Source: Xestospongia bergquistia
Lineage: Eukaryota; Porifera; Demospongiae; Haplosclerida; Petrosiidae
DNA: 64,000 bases
Direction: 5' to 3'
NCBI GenBank assembly: GCA_963965975.1
Contig: OZ014425.1
Coordinates: forward strand, 4,105,501 to 4,169,500
Shown here piece after piece: positions 47,520-58,895 of the stretch. The notes under the pieces are model-generated. The model was not told the origin of the DNA. It did not search any database and worked only from the letters and a program-made list of their open reading frames with translations. The number at the start of each line of letters is the position of its first letter. Positions within the stretch are counted from its first letter, which is position 1. The translations under genes and the position numbers were made by a program.

Positions 47520-48915
47520 CTAATCAATACCTACTTCAATTGCCCAAATTGAACATCCTCTAATTTCCATTTCTTCTTCGCTGCCTGCCTCTAAATGTGT
47601 TCCTGGACAAGACACATTTGTCATAAAGAACAAACTCCACATATTTAGAGTGTAACCTTTTTTTAGAGCAGTCATGAGGTCTTCTCTGTATTCTAATGCA
47701 CCAATATGAAGGAGAGCTTGTGGTACTCTAAATGATATAAAAATGTACAAGAATGTTTAGGTAAGGCCTACCTATAGTCTGCAAACATTGTTAATTTACC
47801 GATATCAGTAAATTCTCCATACCCTTTACCACCAAATCGAGACCAGACATCGGCTACAAATATTTGAGCTCTTTTTAAAAATGCAACTATAACGATAGGC
47901 AATTCATAATAATACTATTGTCTTGGTTACTAACCTGGTCTTTCTTTATAAGTACCAATGTCTCTGTAACTGGCAAATTTCTCTGCCATTAAATGAACTA
48001 ACTTGTAAGCACTTTTGTTACATTGTCTCACTAGTTCACGCACATCTCCATGAAACTCCTATATCAACAATATAATTTTATCAGAACTAAAATTATGATA
48101 CAAATCTTAATTTTAACAAACTAAACAACCTTGCATTAATTATTGAATACCTTATCTAGTACTCTAGCTGCCTCGCGAAGGTTTTCCAACCTCTGAGAAA
48201 GGAGAGGAATTTCAGTACCATTACTTGAACGGAATATGTGATTTAACTGTGACTGAGTAATATGACCATAAACTGAAGGCTTGTAAATAAGTATACCTTC
48301 CTAAATAAAATATAAAATATTTCTCTATAATTATTAAGTGACCTACTTCTACAGCTCTTTGCAAACAAGTAGAGAGAGAATAAGAACCATTCCATTGTTG
48401 ACCATTGTATTCCATTGTGAATAAAGTGTCATCAGAGTCTGACCAAAAACAAAAGTTTAATGTGTCCACAAGAAACAACCTAGAGTAAATTGGTTCTTTA
48501 TAATTAATAGATTCCATTCCATTATAATTACTAAGTACATGTACAATAGAAACTCATTTCTTACTACATACAGAGTCTAGTGGAGTCACGCTAAACTGAT
48601 ATAGTACTATCAAAAGTGAATAATAAATGCTTAATTGATGTAAAATTGTAATGATTGTAACATTAATTACCTACCATTCAAGAACTTCTTTATCACTCAG
48701 ATTTGGAGGCTCAAGATTATGTGCATGATTGCTTCTTCTCAAGGGCCACTCCTTCAAGATCTAACATTAATCCTCATTATTAAAATAATATTGATATGAT
48801 GTTTGAAACAACTGACCAAATTGACGCCTTTTTTAACTCCTTTTTCGTTTACCTTCACATATTTGGAATGGGAAGCGATAAATTTAGCAGAAGAAAGAAC
48901 ATCAAGAGTCTCCAT
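47520..48915 (-). CDS. QNG1: Queuosine 5'-phosphate N-glycosylase/hydrolase (queuosine salvage), short C-terminus
   Basis: Eight exons, 5' to 3': 48915-48817, 48760-48675, 48479-48347, 48300-48151, 48058-47935, 47886-47772, 47727-47657, 47602-47520; 286 residues, phases consistent. Family landmarks: [13 protein letters not shown] near the start, [57 protein letters not shown] and [12 protein letters not shown]. The enzyme frees queuine from queuosine monophosphate for tRNA modification. Human QNG1 is about 340 residues. Here the frame stops right after WAIEVGID, and the last codons overlap a perfect splice donor (GAAG|GTAGGT). A further exon was not found. Head to head with the kelch gene, 75 bp between starts. 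Confidence 0.9.
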
Positions 48916-48990
48916 ACCTTCGCTATGACTAATTTAATTAACTAAATAGGTGAGTCATATCCAGCCACACCTTTCAATTTAATAAGCAAC
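48916..48990. promoter_or_regulatory. 75-bp bidirectional promoter region with AP-1-like site
   Basis: TGAGTCA, the AP-1/CNC-bZIP core, is at 48951-48957. It forms half of an inverted repeat TATGACT ... AGTCATA (48924-48930 and 48953-48959). The region between two start codons is too short to hold separate promoters. Factor binding is inferred. Confidence 0.45.
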
Positions 48991-50632
48991 ATGGCACAAC
49001 CATCAAAGCCAGAGCTACGCTCCTATCGCTGGGAAAGACTTCCAGACATGCCTACCGGCAGAGTCTATTGTGTAGGAGGCTATAATGAAGGAAAGCTCTA
49101 TGTTTTAGGTCAGAATAGCACTTTAAATTGGAGCCAATTGTTACGCCCACATTTTCATGTATTCTATATTATTCTATATTATATGGATTTCCTTATAATG
49201 TATTATATTGCAACTTGAAGGCTGTTATGTTATATCTACTTCAACATTTTATTGTGTATTGTAATTTGTAAAGGTAGAGTAAAATCCTTTAATGTTTGCA
49301 TCATCTACAAATAAGACGTACGTTCTGTAAATGTTAGAAAGGTGGAGCCTGTGGTAATGCACATGACTAAGTTACGGTAGTGTTTTTTTTATTGATTACT
49401 AATGAAACAAAACAAGAAATTATTGGTAAGATGGTGATAATGCTTACATGGAACTGTTTATACAAGCTGTACACTACAACCTACATTGTGGTTAAAGCTC
49501 TATTCATAATGTATTTTTGGTTTCGATTTCAGTAAAGTGAAAGTTGAGGATACAGAGAAAGTCTTACCTCAGCATCGTCAATATGATATGGCTTTAAGTA
49601 CTTGCTTCATCACCTTTCTTCATTTTTGTAACTTTTAGTTTAACATTTCTACACAATGTGTGTAATAATTATTAATTTATCTTTCTCGAAGGTGGGTGTG
49701 ACGAGTTGGGGAAGGCCCTCAATGTAGCTGAAGTATATGATTTCTCCACCAAAACTTGGCATCAACTTCCAAACATGCCGTCATATCGAGCAGCCTGTAA
49801 TCAGTTGGTTTTCCATGAGAATAAAATGATTGTTATTGGAGGTGTTGATGAAAACCAAACTCCTTTAGCATCTGTAGATTGTTTTGATATTGAACGTGAG
49901 ACGTGGGAACAACTTCCTCCTCTACCTGTGGGTGTGACTGGACCTTATATTACAAAAGTTGATGAGAAAATCTATTGTATTGGCGGAACAGATAAAAAGG
50001 AAATCAATCAGTCAGTCGTGTTTGATTTTGATCGTAATGAGTGGAAAGAATTACCACCAATGAAGACCAGACGATATGCCTGCGGTGGATACGTCTATGA
50101 GAATAAGATCTACATAGTTGGAGGTAGAGAAGTGAAAGACCCTATTTTATCTACTGAGGTTTTTGACTTGGAGACTAAAGAATGGACAGAGTTAAAACCT
50201 ATGACATCATTACGTGTCTTCTATAACGTTATTGGTCATAAAGATTGTATTTACGTTGTAGGTGGTCTTGTGCCAATGGTGGGCTTAAGTAAGATTGTAG
50301 AAAGGTATGATATTAAAACAAATCAATGGACTAGAATACAAGATCTTCGAGCAGCACAGTCCGATGGATCTATTGGTGTTGTTGGTGATCGAGTAGTGTA
50401 TGCTGCCGGATTAGGTATGCCATCTGGTCCTGGAGAAATGCCTAATTGTATGCACTATGCTTATGCTCTTACCCACGGCAAGGATGCCTTTGAACGTCTC
50501 CCTAATATGAGGACAAAACGTGCTTCAACTTCTACTGCTCTCTTTGATGGCAAAATGGCTGTTATCTGTGGAGTGGGAGATGGCCGACCACAGAAAGTAG
50601 TGGAGATATTAAGTTACACTGGGGACAATTAA
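48991..50632 (+). CDS. Kelch-repeat protein, KLHDC8-like
   Basis: Two exons, 48991-49108 and 49692-50632, give 352 residues, a length typical of KLHDC8A/B. The first exon contains WERLPDMPTGRVYCVGGYN, and after the 583-bp intron the G|GT codon joins to GCDELGKALN. Repeats with the kelch pattern (hydrophobic run, GG, then Y and W about 11 residues apart) recur: VIGGVDENQ, YCIGGTDKK, YIVGGREVK, YVVGGLVP, VYAAGLGMP, VICGVGDG, making a six- to seven-bladed propeller. There is no BTB or BACK domain. The start MPTxRVY and end GV-DG-PQKVVEIL are the closest match to KLHDC8. Probably a cytoplasmic protein-binding scaffold. Confidence 0.85.
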
Positions 50633-51045
50633 TAATTAATTTGATAGTCTTTATAATGTTTTGAGTTATTTCTTGATAATAAATATTGAAACACACTAAA
50701 TTTGACTTCCAATTTTGTACTTGCTACTGCATTCATAATTAAAGGTACCAGTATAAAAGTAAATAATGAAACTCTTTAAGATAGAAACTGTAGTATTTGT
50801 TTAAGTTGAAATAACTTTAATGAATAGAATGAAACTCTAGTACAAGTAAAAACTAAATCCTATTTATACAAAATCAAAAACAATAAAGAAAAGAGCTAAG
50901 TGACATAACTATTAACACAATTAGCACCAATTTACAGTAAAGATACTAACATAATTACAAACAAAACTTAAGTGTTAGAGTTTAAAAGAGTTGAAAGGAT
51001 ATCACAGAAACTACTTAAGGTGTTCTTTATCCTTCACTATACATA
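50633..51045. other. 3' intergenic, convergent
   Basis: AATAAATATTG at about 50680 is a probable poly(A) signal for the kelch gene. No gene is seen. Confidence 0.5.
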
Positions 51046-52979
51046 TTATGTCTGTATTGTTGTATTGAGTGTTCCATAAATAAATGGACAACGAGTTACA
51101 AATAACTGACAACGTGCTTGGACTGTACCAAAATTAAAACAATAACAACGAAATTTAGATTTTTTAAATACTTCCATTATGTCATCAGGATTAGATATTG
51201 TTTCACCTGAATTAACATGTCTATCAATTGATGTACTAGTATTTATAGAAATGTTGGCACTATTTTGAAGAGGACTTGTTTGACAAATAAAATCAACAAC
51301 TATACCTTCCTGTATAATGTAAAGAGAGACAAGTATAGATATATTAAATATTATAAAACAATTGTTATCAATTTGTTATATTATAACTTACATCATTAAT
51401 AATTGGTGCATCTCCACCAATACATGATGCAATTTCAGCAAACTCAGGAACATTAACAACACAAGGATTTTCTCCAGTAATAGTACATCTATCAATGATA
51501 TTAATAGAAACACTTGATAGTAAATTTATTCCAGTAATATGAGGTGATCGAGGTTGATTAGAAAGTGGTCTGATTTGTTCAATGGAGTTATTAATAGCTT
51601 TGATCTGAGACAATAAGTTATGTAGTTGTTGACGAGTACCAATTACTGATGTATTCTGTAAGACAAATATACATAACAATATTAATAATACCTATTGGTC
51701 CAGCAGGAACTATATACTTTAATTTATGTATGTTGTTTATTAGTTTAATATATAATAAAGTATGACCTAATAAATAACTACACATAATGTAGACACTCTA
51801 CCCAAAATTATTTTCATTGTACAAGCCTTTTTGAGTGCCAATAAAATTTACATTTTAACAGACAAAATACAACTATATTACATACTATATACTAACTTGA
51901 TTAAACTTCAATTGTTCTAGTTCTTGTGAAATGAGTAATAATTCAACAAGTTGCTAATAGAAAGTATTAAAGATAATAAACATTAACATGACACTACTTA
52001 CTGATGAGAACCTATTTATTGGAAACGAGGGAACTAGAGAAAATGTAAGACTAATAATATATTAAATCATTAAAGACAAACCTGAACAATTACACACATT
52101 TATTAAATTTTCCTTCCTTTCTTCTTGAACAGTTGCATTTCCTGGAATAAAAATCTGCTTTGTTGGCATTGTAATTCCCATACCAATTGTTATAGAAGAT
52201 AGAATAATTGATATGATAGCCACAGCACCAATAACATATTCTTTAGTAGTAAGATCTTGATGTAAACAAGATTTTATTCCTTTCTTTTTGACAAGGTGTT
52301 GATTTTGTGGCAAAACTTGGACATATGACTGGTTTGGGGAGACAATGGCGTCAACTTCTTTGTCTAACACATTATTTTCAACTGGAAGATCCAATTGCTT
52401 TGTATTGACTGTAGCATGATGAGCAATGTTAGTTACTGCTGAGACCTTACTGGTAGAAGGACTGTCTCCACTTTCATCAATAATAATTCCAAGTGGATTG
52501 TCAGTACTCTTAGTTGAAACACTTTCCATAATCTCATAAGAGGATACTGGCATTTCATAGTCAGCAGGTAATCTTACTGTTGAAATCCTTTTAGTAGTAG
52601 AACCATTGTCACTCAAAACACTTTCCATTGTCTCATAAGAGGACACTGGTATTTCGTAGTCAGCAGGTAATCTTACTGTTGAGATCCTTTTAGTAGTAGA
52701 ACCATTGTCACCTTCATCAATAACTTTGAGGTATTCAAGGAGATCACCAGATAATTTGGTTTGTTCTTTCTCCTGATATGAGGACACTGGTATTTCATAG
52801 TCAGCAGGAGGGCAAAGTGACTCAATATATACTTCATCACTAGATGGTCTTGTCTTTTGTATAACAGAATGATTTACTTCATAAGCTTCATTGTCTGTGA
52901 TAGTTATCATCACATCAGTCTGTTCATAACAAGGATTAGAAGAAACAGAGATGTCATAGTCAGCAGATCTCTTGGCCAT
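51046..52979 (-). CDS. Type II membrane protein, family member A (YEIP-repeat tail)
   Basis: Five exons, 5' to 3': 52979-52082, 52033-52002, 51953-51897, 51655-51392, 51309-51046; 504 residues. There is no signal peptide. One membrane span (about 249-270) separates a 248-residue cytoplasmic tail from an extracellular C-terminal part. The tail has an NPCY (15-18) and ADYDIS (6-11), then ADYE(I/M)PVSSY three times (59-68, 106-115, 139-148). The last two lie in a 33-residue tandem repeat. Outside the cell come a short helical exon (QLVELLLISQELEQLKF), the shared domain (LLSQIKAINNSIEQIRPL, RSPHITGIN) and a Cys-rich last exon (CYCFNFGTVQARC...TRCPF). Homologous to members B and D in everything outside the tail. 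I know no named family; signalling through the tyrosine motifs is inferred. Confidence 0.75.
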
Positions 52980-53367
52980 TTTTATCTCCTATCAATACTA
53001 CTACTACACACACCAAATGAACAACAAGTAGCTAAAACATATGACAACTGAGAATAGAGTACTATTATATTATTATTATCTAATTGACATGTTCCCACAA
53101 GTATGTTAATTTGATGTAACAGTTAAAGTTATGGAGTTGGAGATATATTATCTTCAGTGAAGATCTAAATGTCATAATATTATAGCAAACAGTAATAGAG
53201 TTACTCACTGCTGGTAATAAATGGATTGTGTCATTGTACCCTTGTTCTCTGAAAAAATCGGTTTATAGCCATTTCGTCTAATCCCATTTTGTCTAACAAA
53301 ATGCACAATTGTCCCATTTCGTCTAAAAAGTTTTAATTGATTTAAATAATGATTTAAATAACAGTAA

Positions 53368-54294
53368 TTACAAAGATACCCAGCGGCTATACGCCCTAAG
53401 AAGTTCTTGTAATGTATAATCTCCTGCTTCATGCTTTTCTTTAATAATTTTCAGTCTATTCTCATGGTTTCTGTACTTTCTTCTCTTTCTTCTTGGAAGT
53501 CCTCCTGCAGCCAGCTGCGTTAAAGTCACTTCTGTCACAGCTTGTTCAGACTTGAAAAGGGTGACTGCCTCAAAAATGTTTGGGTGTGATTTCCCAGCAA
53601 GTTTCTTCATTTTACTGTGCCATCCTTCAGCGCTGTTATTAGTGCGAGGACCCTCTTGTGCATAAACATTCCATGATCGAATAGGAAAGTTGCCATCTAT
53701 CCATGTACTTTCAAAGTATTGAACAAAACTCTCCTTGTTGTCAAATTCTGGAGAATTTTCTTGTAGTCCACTCCAAGCTAACCTAACAAAAGCTGGAGGA
53801 ACAAAGGCAAGTGCTATCACTTGATGGATGTATAATTTGAAGTCAGCATCTTCCCTGTAAATTGGTTGGAGCCCGAGAGTCTGCACTTTCCTCCAAATGG
53901 CTTGAGTATAATGGAAGTAGCATCCTTTTCTCTCTGCTTGTGGAAAGCAAATGGTAACAGACTGTTGTAATGCTACTTCAAAGTCAGTAAGTACATTCTG
54001 GGGTTCAACTTGTAGACCTAAGTTCTGTGCTGTTTCTTTAAGTAGCATGAAGCTGGTGTTGTAGGCTGCTCGAGTTTTACCCGGAAGGAGAAAGTAGACG
54101 AGAGGGAACTGTTGTCCATGCTTAAAAACATGCAAGGTGAAGACCTGATAAAACAAACGAGGACAAATCTGGAAAGTTCCATCCATATAGAGAGTGGGAG
54201 CCTCTGCTATGAGAGCAAGGTTATTGTGGGTTGAAAACATGAAAACACCATCCCTAGAGCCTAGCATGAACTCCACACCATTTAACGTTCTCAT
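53368..54294 (-). CDS. MULE transposase catalytic region
   Basis: 308 codons matching the MULE domain. LYMDGTFQICPRLFYQVFTL holds the first Asp (residue 38), LTDFEVAL the second (104), and RTNNSAEGWHSKMKK the Glu (223). GCYFHYTQAIWRKV is the usual CxFH segment. All three acidic residues of the DDE site are present. The N-terminus begins abruptly (RTLNGVEFMLGSRDG). The linker that normally joins the FLYWCH finger to this domain is missing, and the finger is in another frame, so the element probably cannot make a full transposase. Whether the nested start is used is unknown. Confidence 0.8.
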   Translation of the reverse strand: MRTLNGVEFMLGSRDGVFMFSTHNNLALIAEAPTLYMDGTFQICPRLFYQVFTLHVFKHGQQFPLVYFLLPGKTRAAYNTSFMLLKETAQNLGLQVEPQNVLTDFEVALQQSVTICFPQAERKGCYFHYTQAIWRKVQTLGLQPIYREDADFKLYIHQVIALAFVPPAFVRLAWSGLQENSPEFDNKESFVQYFESTWIDGNFPIRSWNVYAQEGPRTNNSAEGWHSKMKKLAGKSHPNIFEAVTLFKSEQAVTEVTLTQLAAGGLPRRKRRKYRNHENRLKIIKEKHEAGDYTLQELLRAYSRWVSL

Positions 54295-54511
54295 TGCAGG
54301 AGACTAGCAGATCATGAACATCTGTGACTGCTCTTCCAGGACAACTTCTGTCTGCACATCTCCAATATATCTGCCCATCTGCTGTTCTTCGATTGAGTGT
54401 GTACCTATAACCCCGGTGTATAAGTGATCTAGCTCCTCTTGTTGTTGTAACAAACTCCATTGATTCAATATGTTGTATGTATGAAATAGCTCCTCTTAAG
54501 TACTCTACCAA
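54254..54511 (-). pseudogene. FLYWCH zinc-finger part of the MULE transposase, frameshifted
   Basis: MEFVTTTRGARSLIHRGYRY, then IYWRCADRSCPGRAVTD, is a FLYWCH-type finger: hydrophobic Gly-Tyr-xY, WxC, and CxxxAxT-like segments. The frame ends at 54254, overlapping the transposase frame by about 40 bp in a different phase. An internal deletion with frameshift between finger and catalytic domain is the simplest explanation. Confidence 0.7.
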
Positions 54512-54692
54512 TCAAGACATCAAAGCCTTTACACTATTAGTTCTTTGGAATTAGAATTCCATCACCTTTACTGACCTTTATTCAGTTATCTTAGACCTTT
54601 TACACTATTAGACATTAATAGACGAAATGGGACAATTATACACTTTGTTAGACGAAATGGGATTAGACGAAATGGCATGACACCAAAAAATC

Positions 54693-55233
54693 ATGAGGGC
54701 ATTAATAAGAAGAAAGACTAATAGCTCAATTATTCAATGACCAATCATCAATATAATGTGATCCACTTATATAACAGTTACTACTACATGTAGGTCTTTA
54801 AAAAAGAAGTATCACATCATTGATTAGACTTTTTTCTTCATGATTCAATGGCACATAATTTTTATAAGTTATACGCGTTTGTAGTACAGTTGACAAAAAA
54901 TGTTGACAAACAAACAGTTACAACAAATAGTATAAAATAAATCATATATTTATAAACACAATAATGTCTACTCCAATAATAATTATTGAAGAAATAAAAG
55001 TTAATTTGTTATATTATCATAAAATACTGTCACAGACAGTAGTTAAATGAAGATCTCTATAATATAATCATGATCATATTGAAATTGAAAATACCTATTA
55101 AACTAGGTAAGTGTGACTATGTTCCTGTTATAAGGACATTGTCTAACACAATTGTTACAAATAAGTGACTTATTGTAACTAAAAATATAGAAATAAAATT
55201 CCAAGAATGAGTTAAGCAAAATTGTGGTCAATG
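54693..55233. other. Intergenic, AT-rich
   Basis: No gene. Probable 3' flank of membrane gene B. Confidence 0.4.
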
Positions 55234-58200
55234 TTATGTGTGTAATGTTGTATTAACTGATCCATATTGAAATGGACAACGAGTAGCAAAATAACGACAT
55301 TTTACTGGTGATGAACCAAAATTAAAACATTGACAAATAAAGTTAGACTTCTTGAATACTTCTATTATGTTATTAGGATTGGATATTGTTTGACCTGATA
55401 GAGTACGTGTTAGTATTGAAGTACTGGTATTGATTGGAAGATTGGATGCATGAAATGTTTGACACACATAGTCAACAACAATGCCCTCCTATAATGAATG
55501 ATATATTATAATTATTGTAAGAATTTTTTGTTTTGCTAAAATATGACTTACGCTATTAATAATTGTTAATGGTCCTGGTGCAAAACCTGAATAAGAATTA
55601 AAATTTCCAGGAGGGTCAACATTAGTATTACCACTCTTAGTGATAGTACATCTGTCAATGATATTAATAGAGAAACTAGATGGTAAGTTTATTCCAGTAA
55701 GATGAGGTGATCGAGGTTGATTAGCGAGTGGCTTTACTTTCTCTATGGAGTTATTGATAGCCTTAATCTGAGACAATAAGTTATGGAGTAAATCTCGAGA
55801 TTTATTCAAGATATCTGGTTTCTATATATAGAGAGAGAGAGATAACACAATGCTAACATCACTGATAAACCAACTAAATAAACTAAAGTTACAATACACA
55901 ATATACATAAAGTAGCTACACATACTCACCCTCCATTGCATCTGCAATGCATGAGGGTTTTGTTACATAAACTTGAGAATATAACAAAGCATTGCCACCA
56001 ACATGTCAGTAATATTATTATTACAGATAATAACATGAAATTAGTATCCTATTGTAACAGTTCATCAATTAACCAATAGAATTAAAACAACACACTAATT
56101 TAGAATATTTGTGTATTGCCCATTCATGTATTGTCATATTGCAATACATTGACTACAAGACCTACATAAACATTACTGATCAATCAACAACATGAGTAGT
56201 GTCAGGTACAACATTATAAACATGCCATTGATCCTAATATCATCAACAACTAACTGCTCTCTGCCATCAAATGGCATAAATATTGCTATACAATACATCA
56301 GTACTTAGGACAAAGTATATTGCAGTGTTTTGTAGAATTATGCATTGCAATAATTATAGGTACATAATGATATATTGTCTATGTACTACTAAGTCAATTG
56401 ACTTATAACATATGTACATTAATGGTACAGTCTACTACAATAGTAGCATTAGGGAAGTCATACTAGACATCAAAAAGAGAGAGAGAGAGATGGCATCACT
56501 CAACCAAACATAGAATCTGTATAAGTTGTTTTATCATTAAGGTGTACACAATTACCATGACAACCACTATGTTACTAGTAAAAGGATAAATTAGATTTGT
56601 ACAGTATCAATTAATTTAATGGTACTATGTGCAAGACACAGATCATTTACAGGGCAAACAAGCAAACAATGATATTGGGAGCAACTGTCACACCTTCTAA
56701 GTTACAACATTAACAACTACTCACTTGTGATTTTAAACGAGCAAGCTCTAATTTAATTTGTTTCAACTTTTGCAAGAGCGAATTTGGAAGCTGTAGAGAT
56801 ACAAAAGGATGACATGATAAACACCAGCTGTACATGTAAACATACAACATGTCATGTTAACATTGTATTGTTTGAAAACACATGTATGCATACTAGTCTA
56901 CTAGTCTACTCCTCCTATTCACATCATAATACTACATCTATTATAATATAGTATTAATATTATGAGTATCTTATCAAGGCTTTAAGTAAACTAATGGAAG
57001 AAAGAACTCAGTTATGACTAGACTTCTGGTCAAAGAGATGTGTCTCCAGTGTGCATTGTATACATTAATGGTAGTCATTGAAACAGCTTGCTATAGATAA
57101 GGTGTAAGGATACTTACTGTGAAGTTGTCATGAGGTCCAACTAAAAAAAAGATAGAAGTTAATTGTAGTTAATAAATAGTAGCAGATAAATTAATAATTT
57201 AGATATGGTTGATTGACTGTCAATACTCATATATTTGTAAAAGATTACTCTAGTTTTATTATAACTAATTCAATTATAAGTACACACTATATGTTAGAGT
57301 TGTAGATGTATAGATATAAACTGTTGTCATTCCATTCAAAAGGTACTAGAAGAAAACTAATAACAATGAGGTACAATATTTTTACAATTGATTCAACAAG
57401 TTCAATCAGCAGTAACAAGTTTGGTGCTAAAATATAATGGGGTATTGAGGAAAGGACCACTAACAAACAGATGTTTCCTTTTGTTTATAAGCATATACCA
57501 GCTTGAGGATTGACATAACCACCTCAAACATCCTTTAATTGGAAGGCTTCTATTCTCCACAGACACACCTGTTACTCATGGTAAGTAGGTATATAACACA
57601 CCCATTAAGTTAGGTAACACACCCACTGGTCTATTGTTTATTGTACAAATAGCAGTTTAATGGCAATCCTGCTTATGATTCTAAAACAAAGTTTACAAAA
57701 CCTTTAATCATAAACAAAACATACCTAGACTAGGTATAATTGCAAAAACTAATATACTTACTTGTACAATTACAAGAGCTGTTCTTGTTTATAGGGCCAG
57801 TTGTTGGTGGAATGGTGCCTCCAATTATGACGATATTAGTTGGGCTTCCATCTGTATTAGTCACCTGGGTCCCTTTAATTTTAACGACAATGCACAAGGC
57901 AATGGCCACAATAGATATAATTATTGTAAGCACAGCAAACAAACATAAAATGATATCAAACTTTAATATATCATCTTCACAAGAATAAGATTTTTGATCG
58001 AGGCTGCTATTCGGAAGAGAATAAGATCCATTTTGTCGAGTTGTCGCAGGTGTCAAATAGTTCTTTGCTCTGTTTGAACCAATTGTACTTGTAGCTGAAC
58101 TACTGCCTTTTCCAGAATCTGTTTCTTCACATTCTTCGTCAATTTTACGACTAATAAAGTATGGCTGAGTTCGTTTCTCTGAGTGAGTAGATCCATTGCT

Positions 58201-58698
58201 TGTAGTACGGCCTCGTCCTGTACTGTGACGAGCATATGAATACGGTGAGTTTCCAGTTGTCTGTGGTGGTGACTGGCTCTGTTCTCCTCCATCACTGCTG
58301 ATACTTGATGATGATCTCTCTGATGGCATGTTTCTGTAAGACACTGGAGGTGCTGAACTACTTAAGAATGCGTTTGTGTTGCACAATAAATTGGGACTGT
58401 TTGGATTTGTAAAAACAGCGCGACTTCTCTTAGTACCTCCTGGAATGGAAATACCACCAGTATGTTCATCTACACTGGAATCAGATAATACTGTTTGGCT
58501 GCGCGAACGAGACTGATCGATAAATTGATATGTAGGATTGACAGAGACCGACAAGTAATCGTTGCTGCCACTTGTCTCAGAGGCTTTATCGGAGCCTTGA
58601 AACGAAACACCATATGTAGGATTGAGAGCTACCACAGTTCCTACTCTGTACGACTCGATTGATTCTTCTTCACCGATCATTTTCTGCCTCTTTTTCAA
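55234..58698 (-). CDS. Type II membrane protein, family member B (NPTY tail)
   Basis: Five clear exons, 5' to 3': 58698-57762, 57140-57118, 56790-56725, 55821-55552, 55488-55234; 516 residues. ATG 58680 (MIGEEES) is an alternative start. The cytoplasmic tail (about 246 residues) has two NPTY motifs (26-29, 54-57) and is otherwise Ser-rich and unlike that of member A. One span lies at about 248-271, then an extracellular SSCNCT, a short 23-bp exon (GPHDNFT), a helical exon (LLQKLKQIKLELARLKSQ) and the shared domain (LLSQIKAINNSIEKVKPL, RSPHLTGIN). The last exon is Cys-rich (CQCFNFGSSPVKC...TRCPF). Exon order, lengths and phases mirror member A. A 12-bp microexon may lie at 55930-55941. Function unknown. 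Confidence 0.75.
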
Positions 58699-58895
58699 AT
58701 GGAAGTCTTAGATATAAAGACAACTAGAACTGTAGATAGTAACCTCTCACACAAATTTCATCCTGAGAAGAATTGAGCAAGCAAGGGGGATCAACAACGC
58801 CCATATAAAATTAAAATAGAGAGTAAAAAAATTAATATTATTATTATGCAATAAAAATGGGGAAAGAATCTAGAACTATCAAACAGTTAGTGGCT
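58699..58895. other. Short gap between gene B 5' end and VWA5A 3' end
   Basis: Only 197 bp separates VWA5A's stop from gene B's start on the same strand, so gene B's promoter must overlap the VWA5A 3' flank. No motif is recognised. Confidence 0.4.

Larger units (their letters stand above)
53260..54684. mobile_element. MULE (Mutator-like) transposon, 1425 bp, with 8-bp target duplication
   Basis: AAAAAATC flanks both ends (53252-53259 and 54685-54692), an 8-bp target duplication. Terminal inverted repeats of about 66 bp (53260-53325 and 54619-54684) contain CCATTTCGTCTAA-like units repeated three times, differing slightly between ends. The element lies between membrane genes A and B, upstream of A, and carries a FLYWCH/MULE transposase on the minus strand. 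Confidence 0.9.

Noticed and set aside
53205-53432. 75-codon - ORF spanning the MULE left end
   Set aside because: It runs through the inverted repeat out of the transposase frame.
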